Shown here in pieces: positions 9,106-18,961 of a stretch of 64,000 nucleotides of DNA (its first letter is position 1; the number at the start of each line of letters is the position of its first letter). This DNA is from Saprospiraceae bacterium. GTDB lineage: Bacteria > Bacteroidota > Bacteroidia > Chitinophagales > Saprospiraceae. The position numbers and the translations under genes are program-made. Where the stretch lies: positions 25,241-89,240 of the forward strand of contig JADKGD010000033.1 of assembly GCA_016717145.1 (NCBI GenBank), written 5' to 3'. The notes under the pieces are model-generated. The model worked only from the letters and a program-made list of their open reading frames with translations. It was not told the origin of the DNA and made no database searches.

Positions 9106-10128
9106 TCATTCTTCACACATACCCTGAATTATATGGAAAGTATCATGGAGCTTAGTAAGGCTTTCTTTTATTTTTTCGTCCTTATTTTTTTTCCTAACCT
9201 GCTTTTCTACTTTTTCTGACCCTTCAACCAGTGTTTTAATGGCTTTGGTAATAGCAACAGATTGAAAAGATGCCGGAATAGGTGAGGCCGCCAATATTTT
9301 TGCCTTGGTGGCCATTTCGGCTGCCCTTTCTCTGATCGGACCATAGTTGCCTTCTTCCATAGGATGAAAAGTTTGAGCCATTACCATATGAAAATCTTTA
9401 AGCGCAGTCCATGCATCTTTTTCTATCATTTTTAAAAGTGGACTCTTCAATGCATTATCATAATTAGTAGCCACTTCATCCCAATCAATCACATTCCATA
9501 TAGCGCCAAGATAATCAGCACGTTTGTTTTGATATTTAAGATAGTAAGCATGTTCCCACACATCAATACATAGAATGGGAATTCCCCTGTTTTCTTTAAG
9601 AACATCCATAATTGGGTTGTCCTGATTTGGAGAAGAACAAACGGCAAGTTTTTTGGATGGCGTAACGTATAACCATACCCAACCAGAACCAAACCTGCTT
9701 ATCGCCCCATTATTCATTAATTTCTTTAAACTATCCAAACTGGTGAATGTGGCTTTAATTTCATCGGCCAAAACACCATTTGGAGTTTTGTCTGCGTCTG
9801 GAGACATAATCTGCCAAAATAATGAATGGTTATAGTGGCCGCCACCATTGTTTCTGATCGATGCTCCACGTTTGTCAGCTGATATCAATAGTTCTTCCAG
9901 TGGCATACCCTCCATTTTTGTACCGGTTAAGGCCTTGTTAAGGTTGTTTAGATAAGCTTGATGATGTTTTGAATAATGAATCTCCATAGTTTGAGCATCA
10001 ATGTAAGGTTCCAAAGCATTATAAGCATATGCTAATTTAGGCAATGTCAACTGTTGAGCTTTTACTAATCCTACAGACATAAATAGGTTTAGAAATAAGA
10101 GTGTACTGGTAATTTGTCTTAATTTCAT
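9106..10128 (-). CDS. Exported Mn-type superoxide dismutase with an extra C-terminal helical domain
   Basis: 340 residues. Signal peptide 1-24, then a complete Fe/Mn SOD (about 27-225). Metal ligands are visible as H51, H101 (HYNHSLFW), D189 and H193 (DVWEHAYYLKY). Q169 in NQD and the glycine-rich GGGHYNH suggest the manganese type. It converts superoxide to H2O2 and O2 outside the cytoplasm. Normal SODs end near residue 225; here another 115 residues follow, predicted helical and containing spaced His, Met and Cys (MVMAQTFHPMEEGN, LHDTFHIIQGMCEE). I do not recognise that domain; a four-helix metal-binding bundle is a guess. Confidence 0.9.
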   Translation of the reverse strand: MKLRQITSTLLFLNLFMSVGLVKAQQLTLPKLAYAYNALEPYIDAQTMEIHYSKHHQAYLNNLNKALTGTKMEGMPLEELLISADKRGASIRNNGGGHYNHSLFWQIMSPDADKTPNGVLADEIKATFTSLDSLKKLMNNGAISRFGSGWVWLYVTPSKKLAVCSSPNQDNPIMDVLKENRGIPILCIDVWEHAYYLKYQNKRADYLGAIWNVIDWDEVATNYDNALKSPLLKMIEKDAWTALKDFHMVMAQTFHPMEEGNYGPIRERAAEMATKAKILAASPIPASFQSVAITKAIKTLVEGSEKVEKQVRKKNKDEKIKESLTKLHDTFHIIQGMCEE

Positions 10129-10204
10129 TGGAATTTATTTTATTTATTATTAACAATATTTTAAAAAAATGGTTATATCCAAATCTAATGAATTAATCTT
10201 ACGC

Positions 10205-12627
10205 TCAGAATGGATAATTTACAGCTACCTGAACATTTCCTAACAGGCCTTGATTTCTGATTTCATTTAAGGAATACCATTGACTTTTGGAGATTTTATC
10301 TTTATAGGGGCTTCTGATTTTGAATCCGCAATCAAATCTGATGTTGAAAAAATCAAAATTTAATCTTAAGCCATAGCCGGCTGCGATCGCTACCTGGCTT
10401 AAAAACTGAGATGAAAAAACTGCTTTAGGCCTGTTTGGGTCATCTTTTAATGTCCATACATTTCCCGCATCTACAAACAATGCCCCGTCAAGAATTAAAA
10501 ATATTTTAAATCTATATTCTGCATTGGCTTCTATCTTAATATCACCCTGATTAACAAAAATACTTGGCGTTTCTTTTATATAAATTAATGGGTCTCTGTA
10601 ACCACCGGGGCCAGGTTCTCTAATGTTCCAAGCTCTTAAGCTATTGGGGCCCCCAACGCCAAATTGTCTGATAAAAGGAGCTGCAGCATCTTTCCCAAAA
10701 GGTATTATAATGCCAAAATTAAATCGGGACGCAAAACTGCTCGTTTTGCTGTATTCTTTATTATACCTTCCATCAAATTCATATCTTACATATTTGGCAA
10801 AAGTGATATTATTATTTTTACTTGTAGGTATGGTCCAGTCTTTTTTTGATCCTGAAACGGCATTGTAAAATTCATTGACCAAATACACTTCCCATCCTGA
10901 AAGTTCCAGATTATTAATAGCCAAAAATGAAGAACCGGACTTTGATTTAGGCCCATTATAAATATATGAAAAATCCCTGAACAGAAAACCAGTACTTAGA
11001 ATATCTTTAAAAGATAATAAGATAAGTGGGTTTTGAGCAAAACTGGTAACATTTGATATCGAATATAAATTAAGATTAAAGCCCAAAGGTCTGAATCCAT
11101 ACCTGTTTCCTCGTGCTGTAGTATAATCAAACCCAAAAGAAGCACTTAAAGAATTTAAAGCATAAAAGTTTATAATGTTGATGGAACTGTATCCTAAACC
11201 AATGTCAGTATTTGACGCTTCTTTAAAATTTTTATAAAATCTATCTTTTATTAATCCAGTCTTCCATGCCAATTTTCCTAAGCCTATAAAATCCTGAAAA
11301 GAAGGAATATTCAGGTTGTTTTGGATGGAAATATTTCTGGTACGTTCCAAGAAAGGAATTAAACTCAATGCTGTTCCTAACTCTGCCTTAAGTGTATAAC
11401 GTTCTGATCCACCAAGCAGGTTTCTGTTTTGGAGTGTGCTTGAAACGGTAAAACCCAATAACTTACCTATGCTGGATGTACTGTAATTAGCATCAAATCC
11501 GCCATCAAGTATCCATTTTTTTTGATAAGGTGTTAAAAAACATCAAAATTCATTATGCTATCACGTACAGGAAAAGGATTAATGGTTACAAAACGGTATG
11601 TGCCCAAACTATTTAATTTTCTGAAAGTTTTTTGTCTCTCTTCTCTGCGTAAAATGTTCCCTTCTCTGAAAAAGATAGATGAAGTCAATAAATCAGGTTT
11701 GACCAAAAAATTCTGAGATTGCCTTAAAAATTTGATGTTTGCTATGGTATCTTCAATTAAATCAATGTTTTCCTGATCCTTATAATAGTCTGTATAGACT
11801 TTGATTTGTCCCGTTTTAAATTTTTTATGTATGGTATCCGGTAAAGGCGTTTTAATATCAATTATAATATCAATTGTCTTATTTACCTTGCTGCTGTCCC
11901 CTTCTACAGAAATAAAATTATTAGAAAAATTGGCATACCCGTGATTTTGAAGGGCAAGAGTTATCCTGCTTTTTTCAAGATCAAACCTTGAATAATCTAT
12001 ATAATCACCTGACTTAATATATGCATCAAGTTTGATCGATTGAATAAATGTAAGGAGTTCCTGATCTATAGACTGATACTTAAATGCTCCTATTTTATAT
12101 CTTTTATCGAGAGACACAATATAAGACACTTTACTTTTACCACATGGCTTAATGTCAGTGCTTGAAGTATTTTTGAATAGTTTTTCATCAACTATAAAAT
12201 CGACTTTTGCTTCGTAATAACCTTTTTTGTATTTAAGGAAACTTTCCATATTATTTGAAATTTCTACTGACTTGGCCTCAACGTAGAAACTGGGTGGCTC
12301 ACCAATAGACCGCATTCCTTTATCAATCCAGGAAGAATCTCCCGGTTCGCTATTTTTAAGGTATATCCATTCCTTAGGGATAAAAAACAAAAGTTTACTG
12401 TTTGGCTTTTCAGGAATAAAAGCTTGTAGTTCTTTCTCGAGTGTTTTTTTATCAGTTATCTTTGCATTTGATTTAAAAAGAATTTTGCTTTCTTTTAGCA
12501 AACTCTCACTGTTTTTAAGATATTTTGATACATTACATGATGACGTCAACAATGTTAACGAAGTAAGCAACAGAAACCAAAATTTAGAATTTTTTTTACC
12601 TGCTTTCATCTTATTTTTAAAAAACAC
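10205..12627 (-). pseudogene. BamA/TamA-like outer-membrane protein (surface antigen family), interrupted by a one-base loss
   Basis: Two pieces that belong together. The 5' piece (12627-11533) has a lipoprotein-like signal (LLTSSCNVSKYL) and POTRA-like repeats, ending SIMNFDVF-stop. The 3' piece (from about 11530 to 10205) is the C-terminal barrel with the conserved RQFGVGGPNSLRAW, GDIKIEANAEYRF and LDGALFVDAGNVW motifs of the D15/BamA family. The break sits in a run of six A (plus strand 11535-11540): one more base would join VFLTPYQKKWILDGGF in frame and give about 807 residues. Members assemble or export proteins through the outer membrane; this Bacteroidota type, with a lipobox, is a TamA-like paralogue rather than BamA itself. 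Consensus error is the more likely reading. Confidence 0.8.
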
Positions 12628-12632
12628 AAAAT

Positions 12633-13388
12633 TTGATATCCAAAGCTCAAATTAAAGACATTAAAGCCTTACATCAACCAAAATTCAGGCAAATTTATAA
12701 TAAATTCATCGCCGAAGGTGATAAAGTGTGTATTGAATTCCTTAAAAGTCAAAAATTCAAAGTCCAACAAGTATATATTACCAAAGGACATGAAGCGTAT
12801 TTTGAAGCATACACGAGAGATAGCATTGCTGACATAACGATTGTATCTCCAAAAGAAATGGAACAATTATCAGCACTTAAAACAGCTACCGGTATATTGT
12901 TGTTGATAGAAAGGTCTGAAGACAATACAAATGTTTTGTTAAATAATTCGCTGTCAGCGATTTACTTGGACGGAGTCCAGGATCCTGGTAATGTCGGAAC
13001 GATTATCCGAATAGCTGACTGGTTTGGTATAGACGTAATAATTAGATCACGTGACAGTGCTGATTATTTTAATCCTAAAGTGGTTCAGGCAACGATGGGC
13101 AGCATGGTAAATGTTCATTTATGCACGTCAACTCTAGATCAATTATTACCATTCAACAGAATGATGTATGGGACATTTGTTGACGGTTTGCCCGTTTCAA
13201 GATGTAATCTGGAAAATAATGCCATTGTGATAATGGGCAATGAAGGCAAAGGTATCTCCTATGAAAACGAACAATATATCTCAGGTAAAATATCCATTCA
13301 GGGATCAATTGACAGAATAGCTGAATCGCTCAATGTCAGTGTGGCAGCGGGCATAATATGTGCCGCATGGAAGAACGTAGATGTTTGA
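12633..13388 (+). CDS. SpoU/TrmH-family RNA 2'-O-ribose methyltransferase
   Basis: 251 residues. The N-terminal RNA-binding substrate domain (about 1-90) starts ISKAQIK, as usual in this family, which supports the TTG start; an in-frame stop lies 15 bases upstream. The SPOUT knot domain carries the three family motifs: LDGVQDPGNVGTIIRIADWFG, IVIMGNEGKGIS and LNVSVAAGI. It uses S-adenosylmethionine to methylate ribose in rRNA or tRNA; the exact site is unknown. Its start is only 5 bases from the divergent start of the BamA-like gene, so the two promoters must lie inside each other's genes or the transcripts are leaderless. Confidence 0.88.
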   Translation: MISKAQIKDIKALHQPKFRQIYNKFIAEGDKVCIEFLKSQKFKVQQVYITKGHEAYFEAYTRDSIADITIVSPKEMEQLSALKTATGILLLIERSEDNTNVLLNNSLSAIYLDGVQDPGNVGTIIRIADWFGIDVIIRSRDSADYFNPKVVQATMGSMVNVHLCTSTLDQLLPFNRMMYGTFVDGLPVSRCNLENNAIVIMGNEGKGISYENEQYISGKISIQGSIDRIAESLNVSVAAGIICAAWKNVDV

Positions 13389-13396
13389 ATAAAAGA

Positions 13397-13864
13397 CTAA
13401 AATCCCTCAGGTAACTTGCTTAAAAATTTGTAAGATTTAGTTTCATGATGCATTATTGCACAATATGTACTTTGTCCATTAGATACAAGTAAATATGGGG
13501 CGTTAAGCCGCATATTATAGACTGCTATCTGATCAAATGTTGATTGATCTATGCGTACATCCGGGGCTTTGCATTCAACAAGGATATAAGGTTTTATATC
13601 TTTATCATAAATAACAATATCAAATCTGCGTGCCAAATCATTAATGTAAATCATTTTTTCTACCTGAATATGATTTCGATGGAAATTTGTCGTTTGTATA
13701 AAGTATTGAATGATCAGTTGCCGAACCATTTCCTCTGGTTGCAGAATGATATTTTTTTTTCTGATCGGATCTCTGACAAACACCTTTCCATTTTTTTGCG
13801 AAACATTCAGATGGTCCTTGAATGTCAACAGATCAAGATATATTTCTTTATTTACTAAACTCAA
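13397..13864 (-). CDS. HSDR_N-type (type I restriction R N-terminal) nuclease-like protein
   Basis: 155 residues matching the small stand-alone HSDR_N_2 domain: RRFDIVIYD (acidic residue), then ILVECKAP, together the D-ExK core of the PD-(D/E)xK nuclease fold, followed by a TFDQIAVYN helix. In Bacteroidota such short proteins are common housekeeping genes and are not part of an R-M system. The 5' end overlaps the upstream gene by 17 bases, so it is co-transcribed with the helicase-like gene. Substrate unknown. Confidence 0.75.
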   Translation of the reverse strand: MSLVNKEIYLDLLTFKDHLNVSQKNGKVFVRDPIRKKNIILQPEEMVRQLIIQYFIQTTNFHRNHIQVEKMIYINDLARRFDIVIYDKDIKPYILVECKAPDVRIDQSTFDQIAVYNMRLNAPYLLVSNGQSTYCAIMHHETKSYKFLSKLPEGF

Positions 13865-16221
13865 GAAGCATTTGATTTTTCTGGTCAGTTTTGTTATTTA
13901 TGATATTGGCTGACTTTAATAAATTAAATATTTCGTTTATTTCAGGCCATAATTTCAACATTATTGCCGTGTTGTCAACATTAATAATCTTACTACCGGA
14001 TGACTCAATCTGTAAAATTGCCTTTCTTTGTAAAAGAAAATCATCACCATTAAATGAATTTAATAAGTAATCTTCTGTGACTACAAATGAAGGTTTTGAA
14101 ACATCTAATAAGGTGGCAACCAATGTGTCAAAAACAGAATTGTCGAGCAATATCTTTTTAATCCCGCAATCGTATAAATAATCCTCCATGGCTTTATTGA
14201 AAAAGTCATTAGCATATGAAATAATACTTGAGTTTCTTAGGTGATATATTGTCGGTTTAACACCGAAGGATAACATCGATAAGGCAATTTTTTTAATAAA
14301 GGCAAGTCTATTGCTCATCGGAATTTCAGCAATCGTTTTATCCTGAGCAAAATATTCATCAGAAAGGGACAAGTCGATCTGTTCCTTCGTGATATTTTCT
14401 TCAGGTATATACGTATGAATGGTTTCAAAACCCTGAAGTATGTTTACATTAACATGATTGGCAGACAAATAAAATAATGCCTGATAATGCCCGGCTTCCA
14501 AATGGTTAAAGTCATCTTCATTGACTATCAGTATTGGAAATGCCTTGCTAAAAAAACCAATGTTGTTTTCAATCATGTGTTTCCAGTATATTTTCTCTTT
14601 CAACTTATGCTTCTTAGCGATAGACTGATATAAATCCTTGTTTTGAACTTTCAATGCCGATACGGTAGATTGATGTGTATCAAACTTAAGCTGTGTTAGT
14701 CTCTCAATATTTTTTTCCTGCCAGGTATCAAAATGGGTGAAACTAACATCAAATGTGCTTTCATTCAAGCTTTGGAATCCAGATTCTAGTCTGAATTTAT
14801 TTAATATTTCAAAATAATACCACATTTCGAATATTAAAAGCCATTCATTAGCATCAAATCTTTTAAGTGCGTAAATTATTTTCCTACATTTATCATTCTG
14901 TGCCCTAAGAAAAGACAACCATGTATAATACGGTATATTACGCTCAATACTGAGCATCATCAATTCGATATCATATACCAATTTTGAAATAAAGTCTACT
15001 TGCTTAATAAAACTCAATGTATTTAACTCAAACGCAGCTTCAAAAATGTTAGATCCGTTGATACTTGTCAATAAACTGCTTAAACTTAATTCAAGGCTCA
15101 AAAGTCTACGATCCGGAATGTTTAATTTGTTGGCAGATTTTATGTGCGAAGTTGTTCTTTCGATCGTTTTTTCGTCCCAGTCTCTTACGTTAAGTTGCAC
15201 CTTTGAAATCACTTCAACTATATTTTGAATGTTTACTTCACAGAGTGCATCTGAGATTATTTTTTTATCCTTAAGGGTCCTTCAGAATAATTTCCAAATC
15301 TGCACAAATATTGGTGTAATCTTTATTTATAGTATTGGTTTTTACTTTCAAAGTACTAAAAATTCCCTTTTGGATAATTTTATCTTCTTGTTTGCTAATA
15401 AGTTTTTGAATTCGAAATGCAATAAGATCCAATTTATTTGTTATATTTTTTGCCCATAATTTGTCTTGAAGGAGATGATTGTTTTGCAGATCATTTAGAC
15501 ATAAATAATATTCATCTCTGAGTCCGGAAGCTTTCTCTTTATACGTAAACAATTCATGCGTTACATCCTGCAGTCTGTCGATTATACACAGATCGGCATT
15601 AAGATTATTTTTATATATGGACGCATCTGATAATTCAAAGTCAGGATGGTAATAATTTAATGCTTCTTCAAGGCATTGCTTCAAGCTGTCAAACTCCTTG
15701 GCATCAAATTCAAAATCATTGATATCAATTTCCTTATGTAGCATCAAAACATTATTGTTTGGTTTTAATGCCAAATAATCCTGTAGTAAGACTTTCCAGG
15801 TCTTCTGTTTGAATACTACTTGATTAAGTGCTGTATAATAAAAAATGATTTCTTTCTTATGTTGGTGAAATAAAAATTTTGCCAATTCTTCATCAGGTTG
15901 AGTGGAGTGATGGTGCTGTTGTCCGAGCATATTTCTAATAGCATCCAAGTCATCTGAACTAACTTCAGTACCCGGGCTACACTCAAAAACAAAACTACTT
16001 ATGCCCAAATCAGTGAGTGTTAAAATAAGTTGTTTACGGTGATTTTCGTCAGGTACTACCATCAGACAAGCTTTATGCCTTAGTAATTCTTCTTTGGCAG
16101 TAAAAGCCATCGTCTGAATAGCTATTGAATTATCATTGTAGGCAATATTTGTAATCTTTCCTACACTTGCTAAAACCTTCGATTGCTTTTCCGAATATAA
16201 AAACCTGCTCATCATATCAAA
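13848..16221 (-). pseudogene. Degenerate SF1-helicase-like protein (tentative), split near 15275
   Basis: Two frames that read on into each other: 330 residues ending LEIILKDP-stop at 15271, then a frame open from the same place (LKDKKIISDALCEV...) through 454 further residues to 13848. Dropping one G from GGG at 15275-15277 joins them into about 785 residues. M15 of the first piece (16221) is the better start. I do not firmly recognise the product. The beginning (YSEKQSKVL ... CLMVVPDENHRKQLI ... LGISSFVFE) has the spacing of the first motifs of DNA2/NAM7-like helicases, and the end (KPSFVVTEDYLL ... LLQRKAILQIESSG) resembles their C-terminal nuclease-like tail, but no Walker A glycines are present. 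If the likeness holds it is a catalytically dead derivative. Confidence 0.45.
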
Positions 16222-16357
16222 CATATATAAAAAACAAAGATATTGATTTAATTTATATATCAATAATATTTAATAAATTTATATAAATTTTGAGAACAAC
16301 TTTAACATTTTTAGGGTTGTATATTCCAAATCAATTTTTATGGCATAAATATTATAA

Positions 16358-17251
16358 ATGAAAAGAATAGATTTTTTAAAACAAGGCATTTTGGGAACTG
16401 GAATATTTGTAGCTTCAGGTAGTATCGGCAGCGTGATTGAAAATAATATTGACGAACTCCAGAAGCTGGAAATCATACCTGATGTCCAAAAAATTATCGG
16501 ATTTAATCACATACCAAATAATACGTCAAAAATAATGTCAAATACTGTTCTACATAAAGCAGAAAGCCGTGGAAAAGCAGATCATGGATGGTTACTCAGC
16601 CAGCATTCATTTAGTTTTGCAAATTATTACAACCCGGACCGAATGCATTTTGGATTGTTAAGAGTGCTTAACGATGATATCGTAAGTGGGGGCATGGGTT
16701 TTGGAAAACATCCGCACGATAATATGGAAATTATTTCTATTCCTCTGCAAGGCGCACTTGAGCATCAAGATAGTATGGGCAGTACTGCTGTTATTAAAAA
16801 AGGTGACATTCAGGTCATGAGTGCAGGTACCGGTATTACGCATAGCGAAAAAAATAAAAATCATGACGAGGTTGTTAAATTTTTACAGATTTGGGTCTTT
16901 CCCAATAAAAAAAATGTAGCCCCAAGATATGATCAGATCACCTTAAAAGAATCTGACAGACACAATAAACTACAACAAATCCTTTCACCCAATGTGGACG
17001 ATGACGGGGTTTGGATTCATCAGGATGCTTGGTTTCATTTGGGTAGTCTGGATAAAGGTAATGTACAGCAGTATCATATTAAAAAATCGGGAAATGGTGT
17101 CTATGCCTTCATTGTAGATGGTGAAGTAACCATTGGAGGACAAAAGCTCGGGCCCAGGGATGGTTTTGGTATTTGGGATGTTGATATGATCTCTATTATA
17201 GCTGATAATAAAGCAGAAATATTATTAATGGAAGTACCTATGACCGTTTAA
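16358..17251 (+). CDS. Pirin-family protein with N-terminal export-like signal
   Basis: 297 residues. The N-terminal cupin holds the pirin metal site: HFGLLRVLNDD, GFGKHPHDNMEI, the EHQDSMG loop and the GTGITHSEKN strand. The second, shorter cupin runs to the end. Some pirins act as quercetin 2,3-dioxygenases; the physiological substrate is unknown. Unlike cytoplasmic pirins it begins MKRIDFLKQGILGTGIFVASGS, which resembles a Tat-type leader but lacks the twin arginine, followed by about 40 residues of linker. It is followed by a flavin reductase 37 bases downstream, probably in the same transcript. Confidence 0.87.
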   Translation: MKRIDFLKQGILGTGIFVASGSIGSVIENNIDELQKLEIIPDVQKIIGFNHIPNNTSKIMSNTVLHKAESRGKADHGWLLSQHSFSFANYYNPDRMHFGLLRVLNDDIVSGGMGFGKHPHDNMEIISIPLQGALEHQDSMGSTAVIKKGDIQVMSAGTGITHSEKNKNHDEVVKFLQIWVFPNKKNVAPRYDQITLKESDRHNKLQQILSPNVDDDGVWIHQDAWFHLGSLDKGNVQQYHIKKSGNGVYAFIVDGEVTIGGQKLGPRDGFGIWDVDMISIIADNKAEILLMEVPMTV

Positions 17252-17288
17252 GCGTACAATTTTTTATTTTAATTATTAGCAATTATTC

Positions 17289-17834
17289 ATGAATATTCTA
17301 GCTTTCGGAGCGAGTAGTAGTACATCATCCATAAATAAAGAATTAGCAAAGTATGCTGCATCTTTTTTTGATCAGGACGATATTACAATATTAGATCTTA
17401 ATGATTTTGAAATGCCCCTGTTCAGTGTTGACAAAGAACAACAATCGGGTCATCCACTAGAAGCAATCAGATTTCTCAAGATGATCGGTGAGGCTGATCT
17501 GATTATCATTTCTTTGGCTGAACACAACGGCAGTTATAGTACTGCGTTTAAAAATATTTTTGACTGGTCATCCAGAGTTATGGGCAAAACTTTCCAGGAC
17601 AAGCCTATGCTGCTTTTGGCTACTTCACCTGGAGCCCGGGGTGGTAGCAGTGTGTTGGAAACGGCCAAAACCAGATTTCCTTTTCACGCAGCACGTATTT
17701 TAGAAAGTTTTTCACTTCCCGAATTTTATAAAAATTATACACAAGGAGAAGGCATCATTAATGTCGTTTACAGGGACAAATTTCAGAAAATTATCGATTT
17801 GGCAAAATCAAAATTGACAGAAAATATAGTTTAA
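17289..17834 (+). CDS. NADPH-dependent FMN reductase-like flavoprotein
   Basis: 181 residues with a flavodoxin-like fold: the phosphate-binding loop FGASSSTSSINKELA at the N-terminus, LNDFEMPLFS, and the FMN-contact segment SLAEHNGSYSTAFKNIFDW. Such enzymes reduce FMN, quinones or azo compounds using NAD(P)H in the cytoplasm. It lies directly after the pirin gene; pirin plus flavin reductase neighbourhoods are common and suggest a shared detoxification role (inference). Confidence 0.85.
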   Translation: MNILAFGASSSTSSINKELAKYAASFFDQDDITILDLNDFEMPLFSVDKEQQSGHPLEAIRFLKMIGEADLIIISLAEHNGSYSTAFKNIFDWSSRVMGKTFQDKPMLLLATSPGARGGSSVLETAKTRFPFHAARILESFSLPEFYKNYTQGEGIINVVYRDKFQKIIDLAKSKLTENIV

Positions 17835-17845
17835 ATTGATAGATA

Positions 17846-18961
17846 TTAGTGAGTCACTTTATTCTCATTTAAGAGTTCAAATAATTTTATTTCTTCTTTT
17901 TCCCAATTATAAAAAGTTTTAGCCGTAAGGCAATGTTGTTTCATAGCATTCAAAGTGGCAGGATCAGACATCATCTGGTTAATGTGCATAGCAATGTTGT
18001 TTTTATCCAAACCTGAAATTAATATTCCAATGGGATACTGCTCAATAATTTTATGATATTCGGGAAAATCCATATTTACAGAAGGGACACCTGCATGCAT
18101 GTAATCAAAAAATTTATTGGCCAAAGAATAATAATAACTCAAACTGGTATTTTCGAGTAAATTGATACCTAAAGTAGCTCCTAAAGTGTACTTTTTCATT
18201 TCATCTGGTGATTGCCAGCCCAGAAAATGTATTTTGGATGCAGATGGACCTTTTGTGGATCTTGTCCGTAAATTTTTAGAAAGATCTCCTTCACCTATGA
18301 TATATAGATCCAAACCTTTTATCAAATCCATAGCGTCAATTAATTCTGCTATTCCTCGGCCTTCATTAAGCATGCCCTGATAAAGTATATATGGTTTTTC
18401 GGCCTTGTAGGGAAGACTCCCATCTATTAGGTTTGACGGCACATTATAAATACAGACGAATTTTTTTCCATAATGGGTGCCTAACAATTCAGCCAGACTC
18501 TCATTGACCGTAATAAAATGATCTGCCATCGGAACAAACATATCTCCTATGATTTTCCAACACTTTTTTATATTTTTTCTATGGATTAATTCAGGAGTTT
18601 CTGAAAAATATTCATGGGCATCAAACAGTAAAGTATTTCGTTTGAGTAGTTTAATTAAACCTGCCGCAGGTATAGTATCCAAATCTACAGAATAAATAAT
18701 GTCTGTTTGTTTTAATAATAAAAAAAAGAATAATCTAATATTATATTCGGCATAAAATAAAACACCTTTCTGAAACCAGCAATCAAGTCGTTTTTGAGTA
18801 AAAGGGAATTGAAACAGTGGTGATGATTTTTTATTTGCTCTACCAACCAATATTACTTTATACCCAAATTTATTAAAAGATGCACAAATTCTGTGCATGC
18901 GCTGATCTTGATTCAGGTCATTGGTTACAGCAAAATAAATGGATTTTTGACGAGTAATCAT
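17846..18961 (-). CDS. GT4-type glycosyltransferase
   Basis: 371 residues in two Rossmann halves. The N-terminal half has DAHEYFSETPEL, typical of GT4 enzymes. The C-terminal half has ILYQGMLNEGRGI, LYIIGEGDL, IHFLGW and the sugar-nucleotide-binding stretch YSLANKFFDYMHAGVPSV. It transfers a sugar from a nucleotide donor; acceptor unknown, probably an envelope polysaccharide. Its start overlaps the recQ stop by 4 bases, so it is expressed with recQ although the functions look unrelated. Confidence 0.85.
   Translation of the reverse strand: MITRQKSIYFAVTNDLNQDQRMHRICASFNKFGYKVILVGRANKKSSPLFQFPFTQKRLDCWFQKGVLFYAEYNIRLFFFLLLKQTDIIYSVDLDTIPAAGLIKLLKRNTLLFDAHEYFSETPELIHRKNIKKCWKIIGDMFVPMADHFITVNESLAELLGTHYGKKFVCIYNVPSNLIDGSLPYKAEKPYILYQGMLNEGRGIAELIDAMDLIKGLDLYIIGEGDLSKNLRTRSTKGPSASKIHFLGWQSPDEMKKYTLGATLGINLLENTSLSYYYSLANKFFDYMHAGVPSVNMDFPEYHKIIEQYPIGILISGLDKNNIAMHINQMMSDPATLNAMKQHCLTAKTFYNWEKEEIKLFELLNENKVTH

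Noticed and set aside
13397..13864. Part of a type I restriction-modification system
   Set aside because: No HsdM or HsdS and no full HsdR motor in the window; short stand-alone HSDR_N_2 proteins are common in Bacteroidota.
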